Positions 32,647 to 40,725 of a DNA stretch of 64,000 nucleotides are shown here, piece by piece. Each line of letters begins with the position of its first letter. Position 1 is the stretch's first letter. This DNA is from Actinoplanes sp040639655 (lineage in GTDB: Bacteria; Actinomycetota; Actinomycetes; Mycobacteriales; Micromonosporaceae): NCBI RefSeq assembly GCF_040639655.1, contig NZ_JBFAAI010000001.1, positions 248,001 to 312,000 of the forward strand. Direction: 5' to 3'. The notes under the pieces were generated by a model. It was not told the DNA's origin, made no database searches, and worked only from the letters and a program-made list of their open reading frames with translations. A program made the translations under genes and the position numbers.

Positions 32647-35004
32647 GTGGAAGACCTTGGCGAGATCGTCGGCGAATTCCTCATGGAGAGCCACGAGAAC
32701 CTGGACCAGATCGACCGGGACCTCGTCAGCCTCGAGCAGGAGCCGGGCTCGCGTGACCTGATCTCCCGCATCTTCCGGGCGATCCACACCATCAAGGGCA
32801 CCAGCGGATTCCTGGCGTTCTCGCGCCTGGAGAAGCTGGCGCACGCCGGTGAGTCCCTGTTGTCCCGGCTCCGTGACGGGGTCCAGCCGGTCACTCCGGA
32901 GACCATCACCGTCCTGCTGGTCTGCATCGACGGCGTCCGATCCATCCTCGCCTCGATCGAGGAGAACGGGTCCGAGGCCGAGGTCGACATCGAGAGCATG
33001 ATCGTCCGGATCAAGGCGCAGATGGACGTGCCGGCGGACGCCTCGGCGGCGGCTCCGGCCGCCGACGCACCGGCCGCTCCGGCCGCCGAGAGCGAGGCTC
33101 CGGTCAGCGTCGAGCAGGAGGCGGAGGCGGCCCGGCCGGCTCCCGAACCGGTTGCCGATCAGCGTCAGCCGCTCGGTCAGATGCTTGTCGACGCGGGTGC
33201 GGCCCAGCCCTCCGACGTCGCCTCGGCACTGCAGCAGCAGATCGAGGGTGACGAGCGCAAACTCGGCACGATCCTGCTCGACGAGGGCAAGACCCAGCCG
33301 GCCGCGGTCAATGAGGCGCTGCAGTCCCAGGCGCCGAAGCGGAGCATCGCGGACAGCGCGATCCGCGTCGACGTCGACCTGCTGGACACCCTGATGAACA
33401 TGGTCGGTGAGCTGGTGCTGGCCCGGAACCAGCTGGTCCGCGGCGTGATGGAGATCGGCGACACGACCCTGGTCCGAAGCGCCCAGCGGCTCGGCATGAT
33501 CACCAGCGAGCTGCAAGAGGGCATCATGAAGACCCGGATGCAGCCCATCGAGCACATCTGGTCCAAGCTGCCCCGAGTCGTCCGGGACCTCAGCAACTCG
33601 CTCGGCAAGCAGGTCGCCCTGGTGATGGAGGGCAAGGAGACCGAGCTCGACCGCAGCCTCCTGGAAGCGGTCAAGGACCCGCTCACCCACCTCGTGCGCA
33701 ACGCCGTCGACCACGGCATCGAGGAGCCGGACCGGCGGATCGCCAGCGGCAAGGAGCCGGAGGGCACGCTGACGCTGCGGGCCTACCACGAGGGCGGTCA
33801 CGTCGCGGTCGAGGTCGCCGACAACGGCGCCGGGCTGAACGTCGAGCGGATCGCGCAGAAGGCCGTGGAGAACGGTCTGCTCCGCCCCGAGCAGATTCCG
33901 AACATGGACAAGCGCGACATCATGGCGATGGTCTTCCAGCCGGGCTTCTCCACCGCGGCGAAGGTCACCAACGTCTCCGGCCGTGGTGTCGGCATGGACG
34001 TCGTCAAGACCAACATCGAGAACATCGGTGGCGCGGTCAGCGTCGACTCGACACCCGGCGAGGGTACGGTCTGGCGGCTCACCATCCCGCTGACGCTCGC
34101 GATCATCCAGGCGCTCACCGTCGACTGCGCCGACCAGCGCTATGTCGTGCCGCAGGTCGCGGTGCTGGAGCTGGTCTTCATCGACGGCAACACCACCAAG
34201 GTCGAGTACGCCTCCGGCGCGCCGGTCTACCGGCTGCGCGGCAAGCTGCTCCCGCTGGTCCGCCTGGACCGGGCCCTCGGCCTCGAGGTCGGTGGCGACC
34301 AGGGGGTCTACATCATGGTGCTGCAGGCCGACGGCCGGCGGTTCGGCCTGGTCGTGGACCGGGTGCTGAACACCGAAGAGGTCGTGGTCAAGGCCCTCAA
34401 CACCAGATTCAAGGACATCGGGTTGTACGCCGGAGCGACGATCCTGGGCGACGGCAAGGTCGGTCTGATCCTGGACGTGTCCTCGCTGGCCCGCCGTTCG
34501 CACCTGGCCGTCGACTCGGAACGCGAGACCGTCGCCGACAAGCGCGGACAGCAGGGCGGGGGCACCGAGCGCCTGCTGGTCACCGCGGTCGGCGAACGCC
34601 GGGTGGCGATCCCGCTGGACACGGTCACGCGACTGGAGGAGTTCCCGCGCGACCGGATCGAGCACGCCGGTTCCCGCGAGGTGGTCCAGTACCGCGGCCA
34701 GATCCTGCCCCTGGTGCGCCTGTCGCACCTGCTCGGGGCGTACGGCGAGGAGTCGGAGGGCGACACCGTGTCGGTGGTCGTCTACAGCGAGGGCGGAAAG
34801 AGCGTGGCACTGGTGGTGGACCGCATCGTGGACATCGCCGAGAACTCGACCACCGCACGCCGCGACGCGGAAGAGGACGGCCTGGTCGGCACCGCCGTGA
34901 TCCAGCAGCGTGTCACCGAGCTGCTCGACGTGCGCCGCGCGATCCTGGCCGCCGACCCGAACTTCTACAGCGATTCGATGGACGACATGCTGGTGGAGGC
35001 CTGA
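32647..35004 (+). CDS. cheA: Chemotaxis histidine kinase CheA with MshEN-like module and two CheW domains
   Basis: 785 residues, GTG start with AGGAGGT upstream. Domains in order: Hpt (1-110, phospho-His47 in AIHTIKGTSGF); Ala/Pro/Glu linker (125-172); tandem LGxxL-G-ALxxQ motif (173-228) resembling an MshEN c-di-GMP-binding module; dimerisation domain (MNMVGELVLARNQL); HATPase (HLVRNAVDHGIEE, SGRGVGMDVV); first CheW-like domain; and a second CheW-like domain (about 640-770, ERLLVTAVGERRVAIPLD). CheA phosphorylates CheY and CheB from receptor input. The P2 domain appears to be replaced by the linker module. Confidence 0.95.
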   Translation: MEDLGEIVGEFLMESHENLDQIDRDLVSLEQEPGSRDLISRIFRAIHTIKGTSGFLAFSRLEKLAHAGESLLSRLRDGVQPVTPETITVLLVCIDGVRSILASIEENGSEAEVDIESMIVRIKAQMDVPADASAAAPAADAPAAPAAESEAPVSVEQEAEAARPAPEPVADQRQPLGQMLVDAGAAQPSDVASALQQQIEGDERKLGTILLDEGKTQPAAVNEALQSQAPKRSIADSAIRVDVDLLDTLMNMVGELVLARNQLVRGVMEIGDTTLVRSAQRLGMITSELQEGIMKTRMQPIEHIWSKLPRVVRDLSNSLGKQVALVMEGKETELDRSLLEAVKDPLTHLVRNAVDHGIEEPDRRIASGKEPEGTLTLRAYHEGGHVAVEVADNGAGLNVERIAQKAVENGLLRPEQIPNMDKRDIMAMVFQPGFSTAAKVTNVSGRGVGMDVVKTNIENIGGAVSVDSTPGEGTVWRLTIPLTLAIIQALTVDCADQRYVVPQVAVLELVFIDGNTTKVEYASGAPVYRLRGKLLPLVRLDRALGLEVGGDQGVYIMVLQADGRRFGLVVDRVLNTEEVVVKALNTRFKDIGLYAGATILGDGKVGLILDVSSLARRSHLAVDSERETVADKRGQQGGGTERLLVTAVGERRVAIPLDTVTRLEEFPRDRIEHAGSREVVQYRGQILPLVRLSHLLGAYGEESEGDTVSVVVYSEGGKSVALVVDRIVDIAENSTTARRDAEEDGLVGTAVIQQRVTELLDVRRAILAADPNFYSDSMDDMLVEA

Positions 35005-35005
35005 C

Positions 35006-35443
35006 ATGGCGAGTCGTCAGTTCGCCACCTTCGAGGTGGACGGCCAGCTCTTCGGGGTCGAGGTGCATACGGTCCAGGAGGTGCTCTCGTACAACGAGTA
35101 CACCCCGGTGCCGCTCGCCCCGCCCGCCGTCGGTGGCCTGTTCAACCTGCGCGGTCAGGTGATCGCCGCGGTGGACCTGCGGGTGCAGCTGGGCCTGGCC
35201 CGGCAGGCCCTGCGGGGGCCGGTCATGAACGTCATCCTGCGCGGTGACGGGGAACCGGTGTCGCTGCTGGTGGACAAGATCGGCGAGGTGGTCGATCTGG
35301 ACGACGAGACGTTCGAACCGCCGCCGGACACGCTGAGCGGACCGACCCGGGAGCTGGTGGTGGGGACGTTCAAGCTGGACGGACGGTTGATGCTGGCCCT
35401 CGACGTCAATCAGGCCGTCGATACCTACCGCGCCACCAACTGA
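35006..35443 (+). CDS. cheW: Chemotaxis coupling protein CheW
   Basis: 145 residues, normal length. The pattern FEVDGQLFGVEVHTVQEVL, NLRGQVIAAVDLRVQLGL and DKIGEVVDLDDETFEPPP is a canonical CheW domain, which links receptors to CheA. It starts one base after cheA and ends sharing a base with the next gene (TGATG), so the operon is tightly coupled. Confidence 0.95.
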   Translation: MASRQFATFEVDGQLFGVEVHTVQEVLSYNEYTPVPLAPPAVGGLFNLRGQVIAAVDLRVQLGLARQALRGPVMNVILRGDGEPVSLLVDKIGEVVDLDDETFEPPPDTLSGPTRELVVGTFKLDGRLMLALDVNQAVDTYRATN

Positions 35444-36315
35444 TGTACAGCCTGGTCAGCGCCCCCGTTCTGGGCTTCGACCTGACCCGCCTGGAGGGCG
35501 GGCCGGCCGCGGCCGAGGTCATGCTGCGCGCGTTGCGCCTGCAGAGCGGGGACCTGCCGGTGCTCGCCGAGCGGCTGCCGGACGAGAACGTCCGCGGGCC
35601 GCTGTGGGTCGAGGTGGAGAGCGCCGCCCGGCGGATGCCCACCCTCAAGGGAATGTCGAAGGACGACCCGGCCGGAAACCTGGCACTCGTCGAACGCGCG
35701 CCGATCGGTTCGGTCGACGCGCTGCTGACCTGCCTGCGCTACGACGTGATGTCGTGGACCTGGGAGGGGACCGGCCGGGACGCGCGGCAGAGCGAGGACG
35801 CGGCCGCCGCGACCGCGCTGCTCTGTGACGCCGCGGTGGCCAGCTACCTGCGCGAGGTTCTGGACGAGGACATCCGGCGCCGCTTGGGCGCCGGATGGGT
35901 GTCGGCGATGCGGAAGCTGCCGGCCGGCGCCCCGATCGACCTGGGTCCGCATCACTACACGGTGTCCGCCCTCCTCGACCGGTTGCGGACACTGCGGCCG
36001 GAGGACCGGCAGCGTATCTCCACCTCGGCCGACGACGCCCGTCGCAACACCGCCGGCTGGTCGCCCGCGGTGCATTCGGCCTCGTGGGCGGCGTACCTCT
36101 CGGATCGGGTCCGCACCGCGGCGGCGGCACAGATGCTGCTCGTGCAGGCGGTCGACACGGCCGACATTCCGCTGGCAGATCGTGCCGGTGGGGTCTGGAA
36201 CATGCTCAGCGGCGCTGTTCAGGCGCTGGTGGTGCGCGACCTGCTGGACACCGCCACGGCTCATCGGCTGCTCGCACCGGTGGTCGCGGCGCTCGGCCCG
36301 GCCTGGCTCGGTTGA
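35443..36315 (+). CDS. Unknown protein encoded within the chemotaxis operon
   Basis: 290 residues, starting at the ATG that shares a base with the cheW stop. It looks soluble and helical, with no membrane segment and no motif I can name. Recognisable stretches are SAARRMPTLKGMSKDDPAGNLALVERAPIGSVDALLTCLRYDVMSWTWEG and RTAAAAQMLLVQAVDTADIP. Its place between cheW and cheB, with coupled translation, argues for a role in chemotaxis signalling. It could be a taxon-specific Che accessory protein. Confidence 0.8.
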   Translation: MYSLVSAPVLGFDLTRLEGGPAAAEVMLRALRLQSGDLPVLAERLPDENVRGPLWVEVESAARRMPTLKGMSKDDPAGNLALVERAPIGSVDALLTCLRYDVMSWTWEGTGRDARQSEDAAAATALLCDAAVASYLREVLDEDIRRRLGAGWVSAMRKLPAGAPIDLGPHHYTVSALLDRLRTLRPEDRQRISTSADDARRNTAGWSPAVHSASWAAYLSDRVRTAAAAQMLLVQAVDTADIPLADRAGGVWNMLSGAVQALVVRDLLDTATAHRLLAPVVAALGPAWLG

Positions 36316-36328
36316 AGGGAGTGGTCGA

Positions 36329-37489
36329 ATGATCTCGGTTCTCGTCGTCGACGATTCCGTGGTGGTCCGTCGACTGATCGTCGATGCTCTCGGCGAGGCG
36401 CCGGGCATCCAGGTCGTCGGCACCGCGGCGAACGGTCTGCTCGCACAGGCGAAGATCGATCAGCTCAAACCTGACGTGATCACCATGGACATCGAGATGC
36501 CGCAGATGGACGGCATCGAGGCGGTCCGCGAGCTGCGCAAGCGGCACAGCACCCCGGTGATCATGTTCAGCACGCTGTCGGCGGCGGGCGCGACCGCCAC
36601 GCTGGAGGCGCTGTCCGCCGGCGCCACCGACTACGTCACCAAGCCGAGCAACGTCGGTTCGGTGCAGGAGTCGATGATGGCGGTACGCGAACAGCTCGTA
36701 CCGAAGATCCAGGCCCTCGGTGGCCGCCGCCGTCCGCCGGCCGGACCGCCGAGCCGGGGACCGGCGCCGGCCGGGCTGCGACCCTCCGGCCCCGCACCGC
36801 TGCGGCCCGGCGCCCCGCCCGGTGCTCCGGGACGTCCGGGCGCCACCGGTCCGGCTCCGGGCCGGCCGGCGGTCAAGCGCAGTCCCGGCGGGAAGGTCGA
36901 GATCCTGGCGATCGGCTCGTCCACCGGCGGCCCCGACGCGCTCACCAAGGTTCTGCTGGGGTTGCCGGCGGACCTGCCCGTCCCGATCGTGATCACCCAG
37001 CACATGCCACCGGTCTTCACCAAGATGTTCGCCGAGCGACTGGACCGCAGCACACCGCTGAAGGTCGTCGAGGCCGGCGAGGGCATGGAGCTGACGCCCG
37101 GCACCGTCTACATCGCCCCGGGTGACCGGCACCTGGTCTTCCAGCGCCGCGGGGTCGCGACGCTCACGCAACTGAGCAGCGCCCCGCAGGAGAACTCGTG
37201 CCGCCCGGCCGTGGATGTGATGTTCCGCTCGGTGGCGGCTCTGTACGGCGGGTCGTGCTTCGCGACGATCCTCACCGGTATGGGACAAGACGGACGGAGT
37301 GGTGCGAAAGTGCTGCGAGACACGGGCGCCGAGGTGCTGGCACAGGACGAAGCGACCTCCGTGGTCTGGGGCATGCCCGGAGCCGTGGTCGCCGCGGGCC
37401 TGGCCGACGAGGTGCTGCCGCTGGACCGGATCGCGGGAGCCCTGCTCAACCGTGTCCGGGTGGGCCGGTCGCCGGCGGTGGCGCGATGA
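36329..37489 (+). CDS. cheB: Chemotaxis protein-glutamate methylesterase CheB
   Basis: 386 residues from the ATG behind AAGGGA. Receiver domain with the Asp in VITMDIEMPQMDGIEAVREL and Lys in VTKPSNVG, then a Pro/Gly/Ala-rich linker (about 130-185), then the methylesterase domain: catalytic Ser in AIGSSTGGPDAL, His in VITQHMPP, and Asp in LTGMGQDGRSG. CheB demethylates receptors (and deamidates Gln) when phosphorylated by CheA. It overlaps cheR (ATGA). Confidence 0.96.
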   Translation: MISVLVVDDSVVVRRLIVDALGEAPGIQVVGTAANGLLAQAKIDQLKPDVITMDIEMPQMDGIEAVRELRKRHSTPVIMFSTLSAAGATATLEALSAGATDYVTKPSNVGSVQESMMAVREQLVPKIQALGGRRRPPAGPPSRGPAPAGLRPSGPAPLRPGAPPGAPGRPGATGPAPGRPAVKRSPGGKVEILAIGSSTGGPDALTKVLLGLPADLPVPIVITQHMPPVFTKMFAERLDRSTPLKVVEAGEGMELTPGTVYIAPGDRHLVFQRRGVATLTQLSSAPQENSCRPAVDVMFRSVAALYGGSCFATILTGMGQDGRSGAKVLRDTGAEVLAQDEATSVVWGMPGAVVAAGLADEVLPLDRIAGALLNRVRVGRSPAVAR

Positions 37490-38331
37490 CTCTTTCCCAG
37501 GCGGAGTTCACCTTCATCTCCAACCTGGTGCGCAAGGAGGCGTCAATCGTCCTGGCTCCGGGAAAGGAGTACCTGGTCGAGGCCAGGCTGATTCCCGTCG
37601 CACGGACGGTCGGCGCGGCCAATGTCAACGACTTCATCGGCGACCTGCAGAAGCGTCCCAACCCCACGCACCAACGCAAGATCATCGACGCGCTGACCAC
37701 CAACGAGACGTCGTTCTTCCGGGACCGCGAGCCGTTCTCGGCGCTCACTGACGTCGTCCTGCCCGAACTGATCAAGTCTCGGGCGAGCGTACGCAAGTTG
37801 CGCTTCTGGTCGGCCGCCAGTTCCAGTGGGCAAGAGGCGTACAGCCTGGCCATCACGCTGCAGGAGACACTGCCGGCCGGATGGTCGTACGAGATCGTCG
37901 GCACTGACATCTCCACCGCGATGGTCGAGCGGGCGCAGAAGGCCGAATACAGCCAGGTCGAGGTGAACCGCGGTCTGGCCGCCACCCAGCTCGTGCAGTA
38001 CTTCGAGCGGGCCGGTGCGCACTGGCGGATCGTCCCGTCGCTGCGCAAGAACGTCACGTTCAAGCACATGAGTCTGACCGCGCCGTTCCCGCCGATGCAG
38101 CCCTTCGACGTGATCTTTCTGCGCAACGTCCTCATCTACTTCGATGTGGCCACCAAGCGTCAGGTGCTGCAGAACGCCGCCAGGATCCTGCGCCCGGACG
38201 GATTGCTCTTCCTCGGAGCGGCCGAGACGACGATCGGTATCGACGACAACTACGAGCGGGTGGCCGCCGGCCGCACCTCCGCCTACCGGACTCGCAACGC
38301 GGCGCCCGTCGGTGCCGCGAGAAGGGGATGA
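37486..38331 (+). CDS. cheR: Chemotaxis receptor methyltransferase CheR
   Basis: 281 residues. CheR methylates receptor glutamates using S-adenosylmethionine. The helical N-domain is followed by TTNETSFFRDREPF, the SAM motif LRFWSAASSSGQEAYSLAI, EIVGTDIS, and FDVIFLRNVLIYFDVATK. All are standard CheR signatures. It is coupled by ATGA to both cheB and the cheY gene downstream. Confidence 0.96.
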   Translation: MTLSQAEFTFISNLVRKEASIVLAPGKEYLVEARLIPVARTVGAANVNDFIGDLQKRPNPTHQRKIIDALTTNETSFFRDREPFSALTDVVLPELIKSRASVRKLRFWSAASSSGQEAYSLAITLQETLPAGWSYEIVGTDISTAMVERAQKAEYSQVEVNRGLAATQLVQYFERAGAHWRIVPSLRKNVTFKHMSLTAPFPPMQPFDVIFLRNVLIYFDVATKRQVLQNAARILRPDGLLFLGAAETTIGIDDNYERVAAGRTSAYRTRNAAPVGAARRG

Positions 38332-38723
38332 CGCCGATGCGCGCCATGGTGATCGACGACTCGCGTGCGATGCGCATGATCCTCAAGCGCATTGTCACGA
38401 AGCTCAACTTCGAGGCGGTGGAGGCGGGGGACGGCAAGGAGGCGATGGACCTTCTCGCCGATATGACCGAGGTGCCGGAACTGGCCCTCATCGACTGGAA
38501 CATGCCGAACATGAACGGGCTCGAGTTCGTCACCAAGGTCCGGGCCGATCCACGGCTGCGGGAGATGACTCTCGTCATGGTCACCACCGAGAGCGAACAG
38601 AGCCAGATCGTACGGGCGCTCGCTGCGGGCGCCCACGAGTACGTGATCAAGCCCTTCACCGAGGGCGCCATGATCGAAAAGCTGGCCCTGCTGGGCCTCG
38701 TCCCGACCGGAGCAAACTCATGA
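38328..38723 (+). CDS. cheY: CheY-like single-domain response regulator (first copy)
   Basis: 131 residues, receiver domain only. The acidic pair is in VIDDSRAM, the phospho-acceptor Asp in LALIDWNMPNMNG, Thr/Ser in VMVTTESE and Lys in YVIKPFTEG. CheY-P binds the flagellar switch (FliM/FliN) to change rotation. It is in an ATGA-linked chain between cheR and cheX. A second, diverged CheY gene lies 480 bases on. Confidence 0.92.
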   Translation: MTPMRAMVIDDSRAMRMILKRIVTKLNFEAVEAGDGKEAMDLLADMTEVPELALIDWNMPNMNGLEFVTKVRADPRLREMTLVMVTTESEQSQIVRALAAGAHEYVIKPFTEGAMIEKLALLGLVPTGANS

Positions 38724-39205
38724 GCGTCGAAGTCGAGGTCGACGAGAGCGACCTCGCCGAGATGGTGGAACAGGTGTGGGAGTCATACCTGGATCCCGAG
38801 GGCGTCAGCCCGCTGATCCCCACGTACGACGAGAACCAGCCGTCCGAGGTGCATTCCTCGGTCTCCATCACCGGGTCCTGGAACGGGCATGTCGTCTACG
38901 CCTCATCCCGTGCCGCCGCCCAGCGCGCCGCGGCCGCCTTCCTCGCCATGGAGCTTGAGGAAGTGAGCGACGACGACATCTCCGACACGCTCGGCGAACT
39001 GGCCAACATCGTCGGCGGCAACGTCAAGGCGATGTTGCCGCCGGGGGCACATTTGTCGCTCCCCCAGGTGAATCTCGCGCCGGAGTCGTCGGCGCGTTTC
39101 CCGAACACCCAGCGGATCACCGGGGTGTACGGGGTGTGGGAAGGGGAACCGGTGTCCATTTCGATGTGGCAGAGCAGCACCGACAACAAGGAGGAGGGTG
39201 CATGA
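38720..39205 (+). CDS. cheX: CheX/CheC-type CheY-P phosphatase
   Basis: 161 residues. The signature D-x(3)-E-x(2)-N is clear in SDTLGELANIVGGNVKAMLPPG, the phosphatase helix of the CheC/CheX/FliY family. The N-terminal 40 residues are acidic. It would remove phosphate from CheY-P. It sits between the two cheY genes, overlapping both (ATGA). Confidence 0.85.
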   Translation: MSVEVEVDESDLAEMVEQVWESYLDPEGVSPLIPTYDENQPSEVHSSVSITGSWNGHVVYASSRAAAQRAAAAFLAMELEEVSDDDISDTLGELANIVGGNVKAMLPPGAHLSLPQVNLAPESSARFPNTQRITGVYGVWEGEPVSISMWQSSTDNKEEGA

Positions 39206-39564
39206 AGATCCTCATCGCCGACGACAGCCGGGTGATGCGGCAGATCGTCGTCCGGACCCTGCGGCAGGCCGGTTTCGGAGACCATGACCTGATCGAGGCG
39301 GCGGACGGCCAGGAAGCCTTCGACAAGGCCACCACGGAGAATCCCGATCTGGTCATCTCGGACTGGAACATGCCGCACCTGACTGGGATCGAGGTGTTGC
39401 GGCAGCTCCGTGCCGCCGGCAACAACGTCAAGTTCGGCTTCGTGACCTCGGAGTGCACGCCGGAGATGAAGACGGCGGCCGAGGCGTCCGGATCCGCGTT
39501 CTTCATCGTCAAACCCTTCACTGCTGAGCGATTCGATGAAGTGTTCGCTCCTATTTTGGGATGA
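39202..39564 (+). CDS. CheY-like single-domain response regulator (second copy)
   Basis: 120 residues, preceded by AAGGAGGAGG. Receiver residues: ADDSR, Asp in LVISDWNMPHLTG, a Thr/Ser position in FVTSECTPEMK, and Lys in FIVKPFTAE. It differs clearly from the first CheY, so the two may have different roles, for example switch control and phosphate sink. Only eight bases separate it from the next gene. Confidence 0.9.
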   Translation: MKILIADDSRVMRQIVVRTLRQAGFGDHDLIEAADGQEAFDKATTENPDLVISDWNMPHLTGIEVLRQLRAAGNNVKFGFVTSECTPEMKTAAEASGSAFFIVKPFTAERFDEVFAPILG

Positions 39565-39571
39565 TTAAGAC

Positions 39572-40060
39572 ATGTCAGACGTCTCGGTTCTTCCCGGCTC
39601 TCTAGCCGTACGCAACCTGTTCGAGGACCTCCTCGGGCGAGAGGTGACCGTCAGTCCCGGCGACCCCATCGGCGCGCCGGAGGTACCTCTCACGACATGC
39701 GCGATCTTCACCGACAACAGCCAGAAGATCTACGCGGTCATGGGCATGACGCTCAGCCTCGCCGCCAACGCGGGAGCCGCGCTCGGCCTGCTGCCGGCCG
39801 GCGCCGCCGAGGACAGCATCGACGAGAAGCAGCTCTTCCCGAACCTGGCGGAGAACGTCTTCGAGCTGTGCAACGTGTTCACCAGCCTCCTCAACCGTGA
39901 GGGTGCCCCGCACGTGAAGCTGTACCAGGTGATCTACCCGAACCAGGAGCTGCCGGGTGACGCTCGCGCGGTCCTGCTCGCTCTGGGGCGCCGCCTGGAC
40001 CTGAGCGTCGAGGTCAACCGCTACGGAAAGGGCAAGCTGAGCCTGTCCCTCGCACCCTGA
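39572..40060 (+). CDS. CheX-like protein of uncertain function
   Basis: 162 residues. The pattern NLAENVFELCNVFTSLLNREGAPHVKL contains ExxN (ELCN) on a predicted helix followed by a small-residue segment, similar to the phosphatase helix of CheC/CheX, though the leading residues differ. A preceding GMTLSLAANAGAALGLLP stretch resembles the CheX middle strand and helix. It closes the chemotaxis operon before a strong terminator. It is a CheX-like fold by inference, and activity is unknown. Confidence 0.6.
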   Translation: MSDVSVLPGSLAVRNLFEDLLGREVTVSPGDPIGAPEVPLTTCAIFTDNSQKIYAVMGMTLSLAANAGAALGLLPAGAAEDSIDEKQLFPNLAENVFELCNVFTSLLNREGAPHVKLYQVIYPNQELPGDARAVLLALGRRLDLSVEVNRYGKGKLSLSLAP

Positions 40061-40102
40061 CCCTGCAGAGCATTAGGCGTACCAAATTGAAGATCTTCCG
40101 TT

Positions 40103-40140
40103 GCGGGCCCGCCGAGTCATCGGCGGGCCCGCAAATTTGT
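40103..40140 (+). terminator. Terminator at the end of the chemotaxis operon
   Basis: Perfect 13-bp stem, GCGGGCCCGCCGA (40103-40115) and TCGGCGGGCCCGC (40120-40132), loop GTCA, followed by AAATTTGT. The flgD promoter begins right after it. Confidence 0.88.
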
Positions 40141-40142
40141 CT

Positions 40143-40168
40143 CTAAGTAATCCGGGGCCCGGGCCGAA
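40143..40168 (+). promoter_or_regulatory. FliA-like promoter of flgD-flgE
   Basis: CTAA (40143-40146), a 16-base spacer, and GCCGAA (40163-40168). The -10 element is a full match to the CTCA-N15-17-GCCGAA pattern, and the -35 has one change. It lies between the che terminator and flgD, whose ATG follows 36 bases later. Confidence 0.65.
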
Positions 40169-40204
40169 GCTTAGGTTGAGCCTGATACGGGACAGGAGAA
40201 GTCG

Positions 40205-40639
40205 ATGACCTCACCGATGTCCGGACCAACCGGAGCCGATGCCGCCAAGGCCTTGGCCGCGGCCAAAGCCTCTGAGGCCAAGAGCAAGTCGCTCGGCGAC
40301 AAGGACACCTTCATGAAGCTCCTCGTCGCGCAGCTGAAATACCAGGATCCCACCAAGCCCGCCGACTCGACCGCGTTCCTTGCGCAGACCGCGCAGTTCA
40401 CGCAGGTCGAGAAGCTTGAAGACATGATCGACATGCTGCAGTCGCAGCGGATGATCGGGGCCAGCTCGCTGGTCGGCAAGACCGTCACGTACCAGGACGC
40501 CCTCGGCGCCCTGCAGACCGGCGTGATCACCTCGGCGAAGCTCAACGGAGACAGCGAACCGACGCTCAGGGTCGGGAACACGGATGTGCAGCTGTCAAAG
40601 GTCACGGAAATCTCGACGACCGAGAACAAGACCGCATGA
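40205..40639 (+). CDS. flgD: Flagellar hook-cap (hook scaffolding) protein FlgD
   Basis: 144 residues with CAGGAGAAG as ribosome site. FlgD caps the growing hook so FlgE can assemble. The N-terminal core DKDTFMKLLVAQLKYQDPTKPADSTAFLAQTAQFTQVEKLEDM is canonical. The protein is short: only part of the usual C-terminal Ig-like/tudor domain remains (VGKTVTYQDALGALQTGVIT...), as in many Gram-positive FlgD proteins. The hook gene flgE follows. Confidence 0.93.
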   Translation: MTSPMSGPTGADAAKALAAAKASEAKSKSLGDKDTFMKLLVAQLKYQDPTKPADSTAFLAQTAQFTQVEKLEDMIDMLQSQRMIGASSLVGKTVTYQDALGALQTGVITSAKLNGDSEPTLRVGNTDVQLSKVTEISTTENKTA

Positions 40640-40725
40640 TCTCCCATCCGACCGCCGCCCTGCCCGCCACCCGAAAAGCGGAAGCAGGGCTCGTTGTTCC
40701 TCCCACCGCGAAGGATTCCGTCTAA

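Noticed and set aside
32587..35007. 806-codon frame on the minus strand opposite cheA
   Set aside because: It mirrors cheA almost exactly, has Asp/Val/Leu/Gly-biased composition and no ribosome site. It is an antisense shadow.
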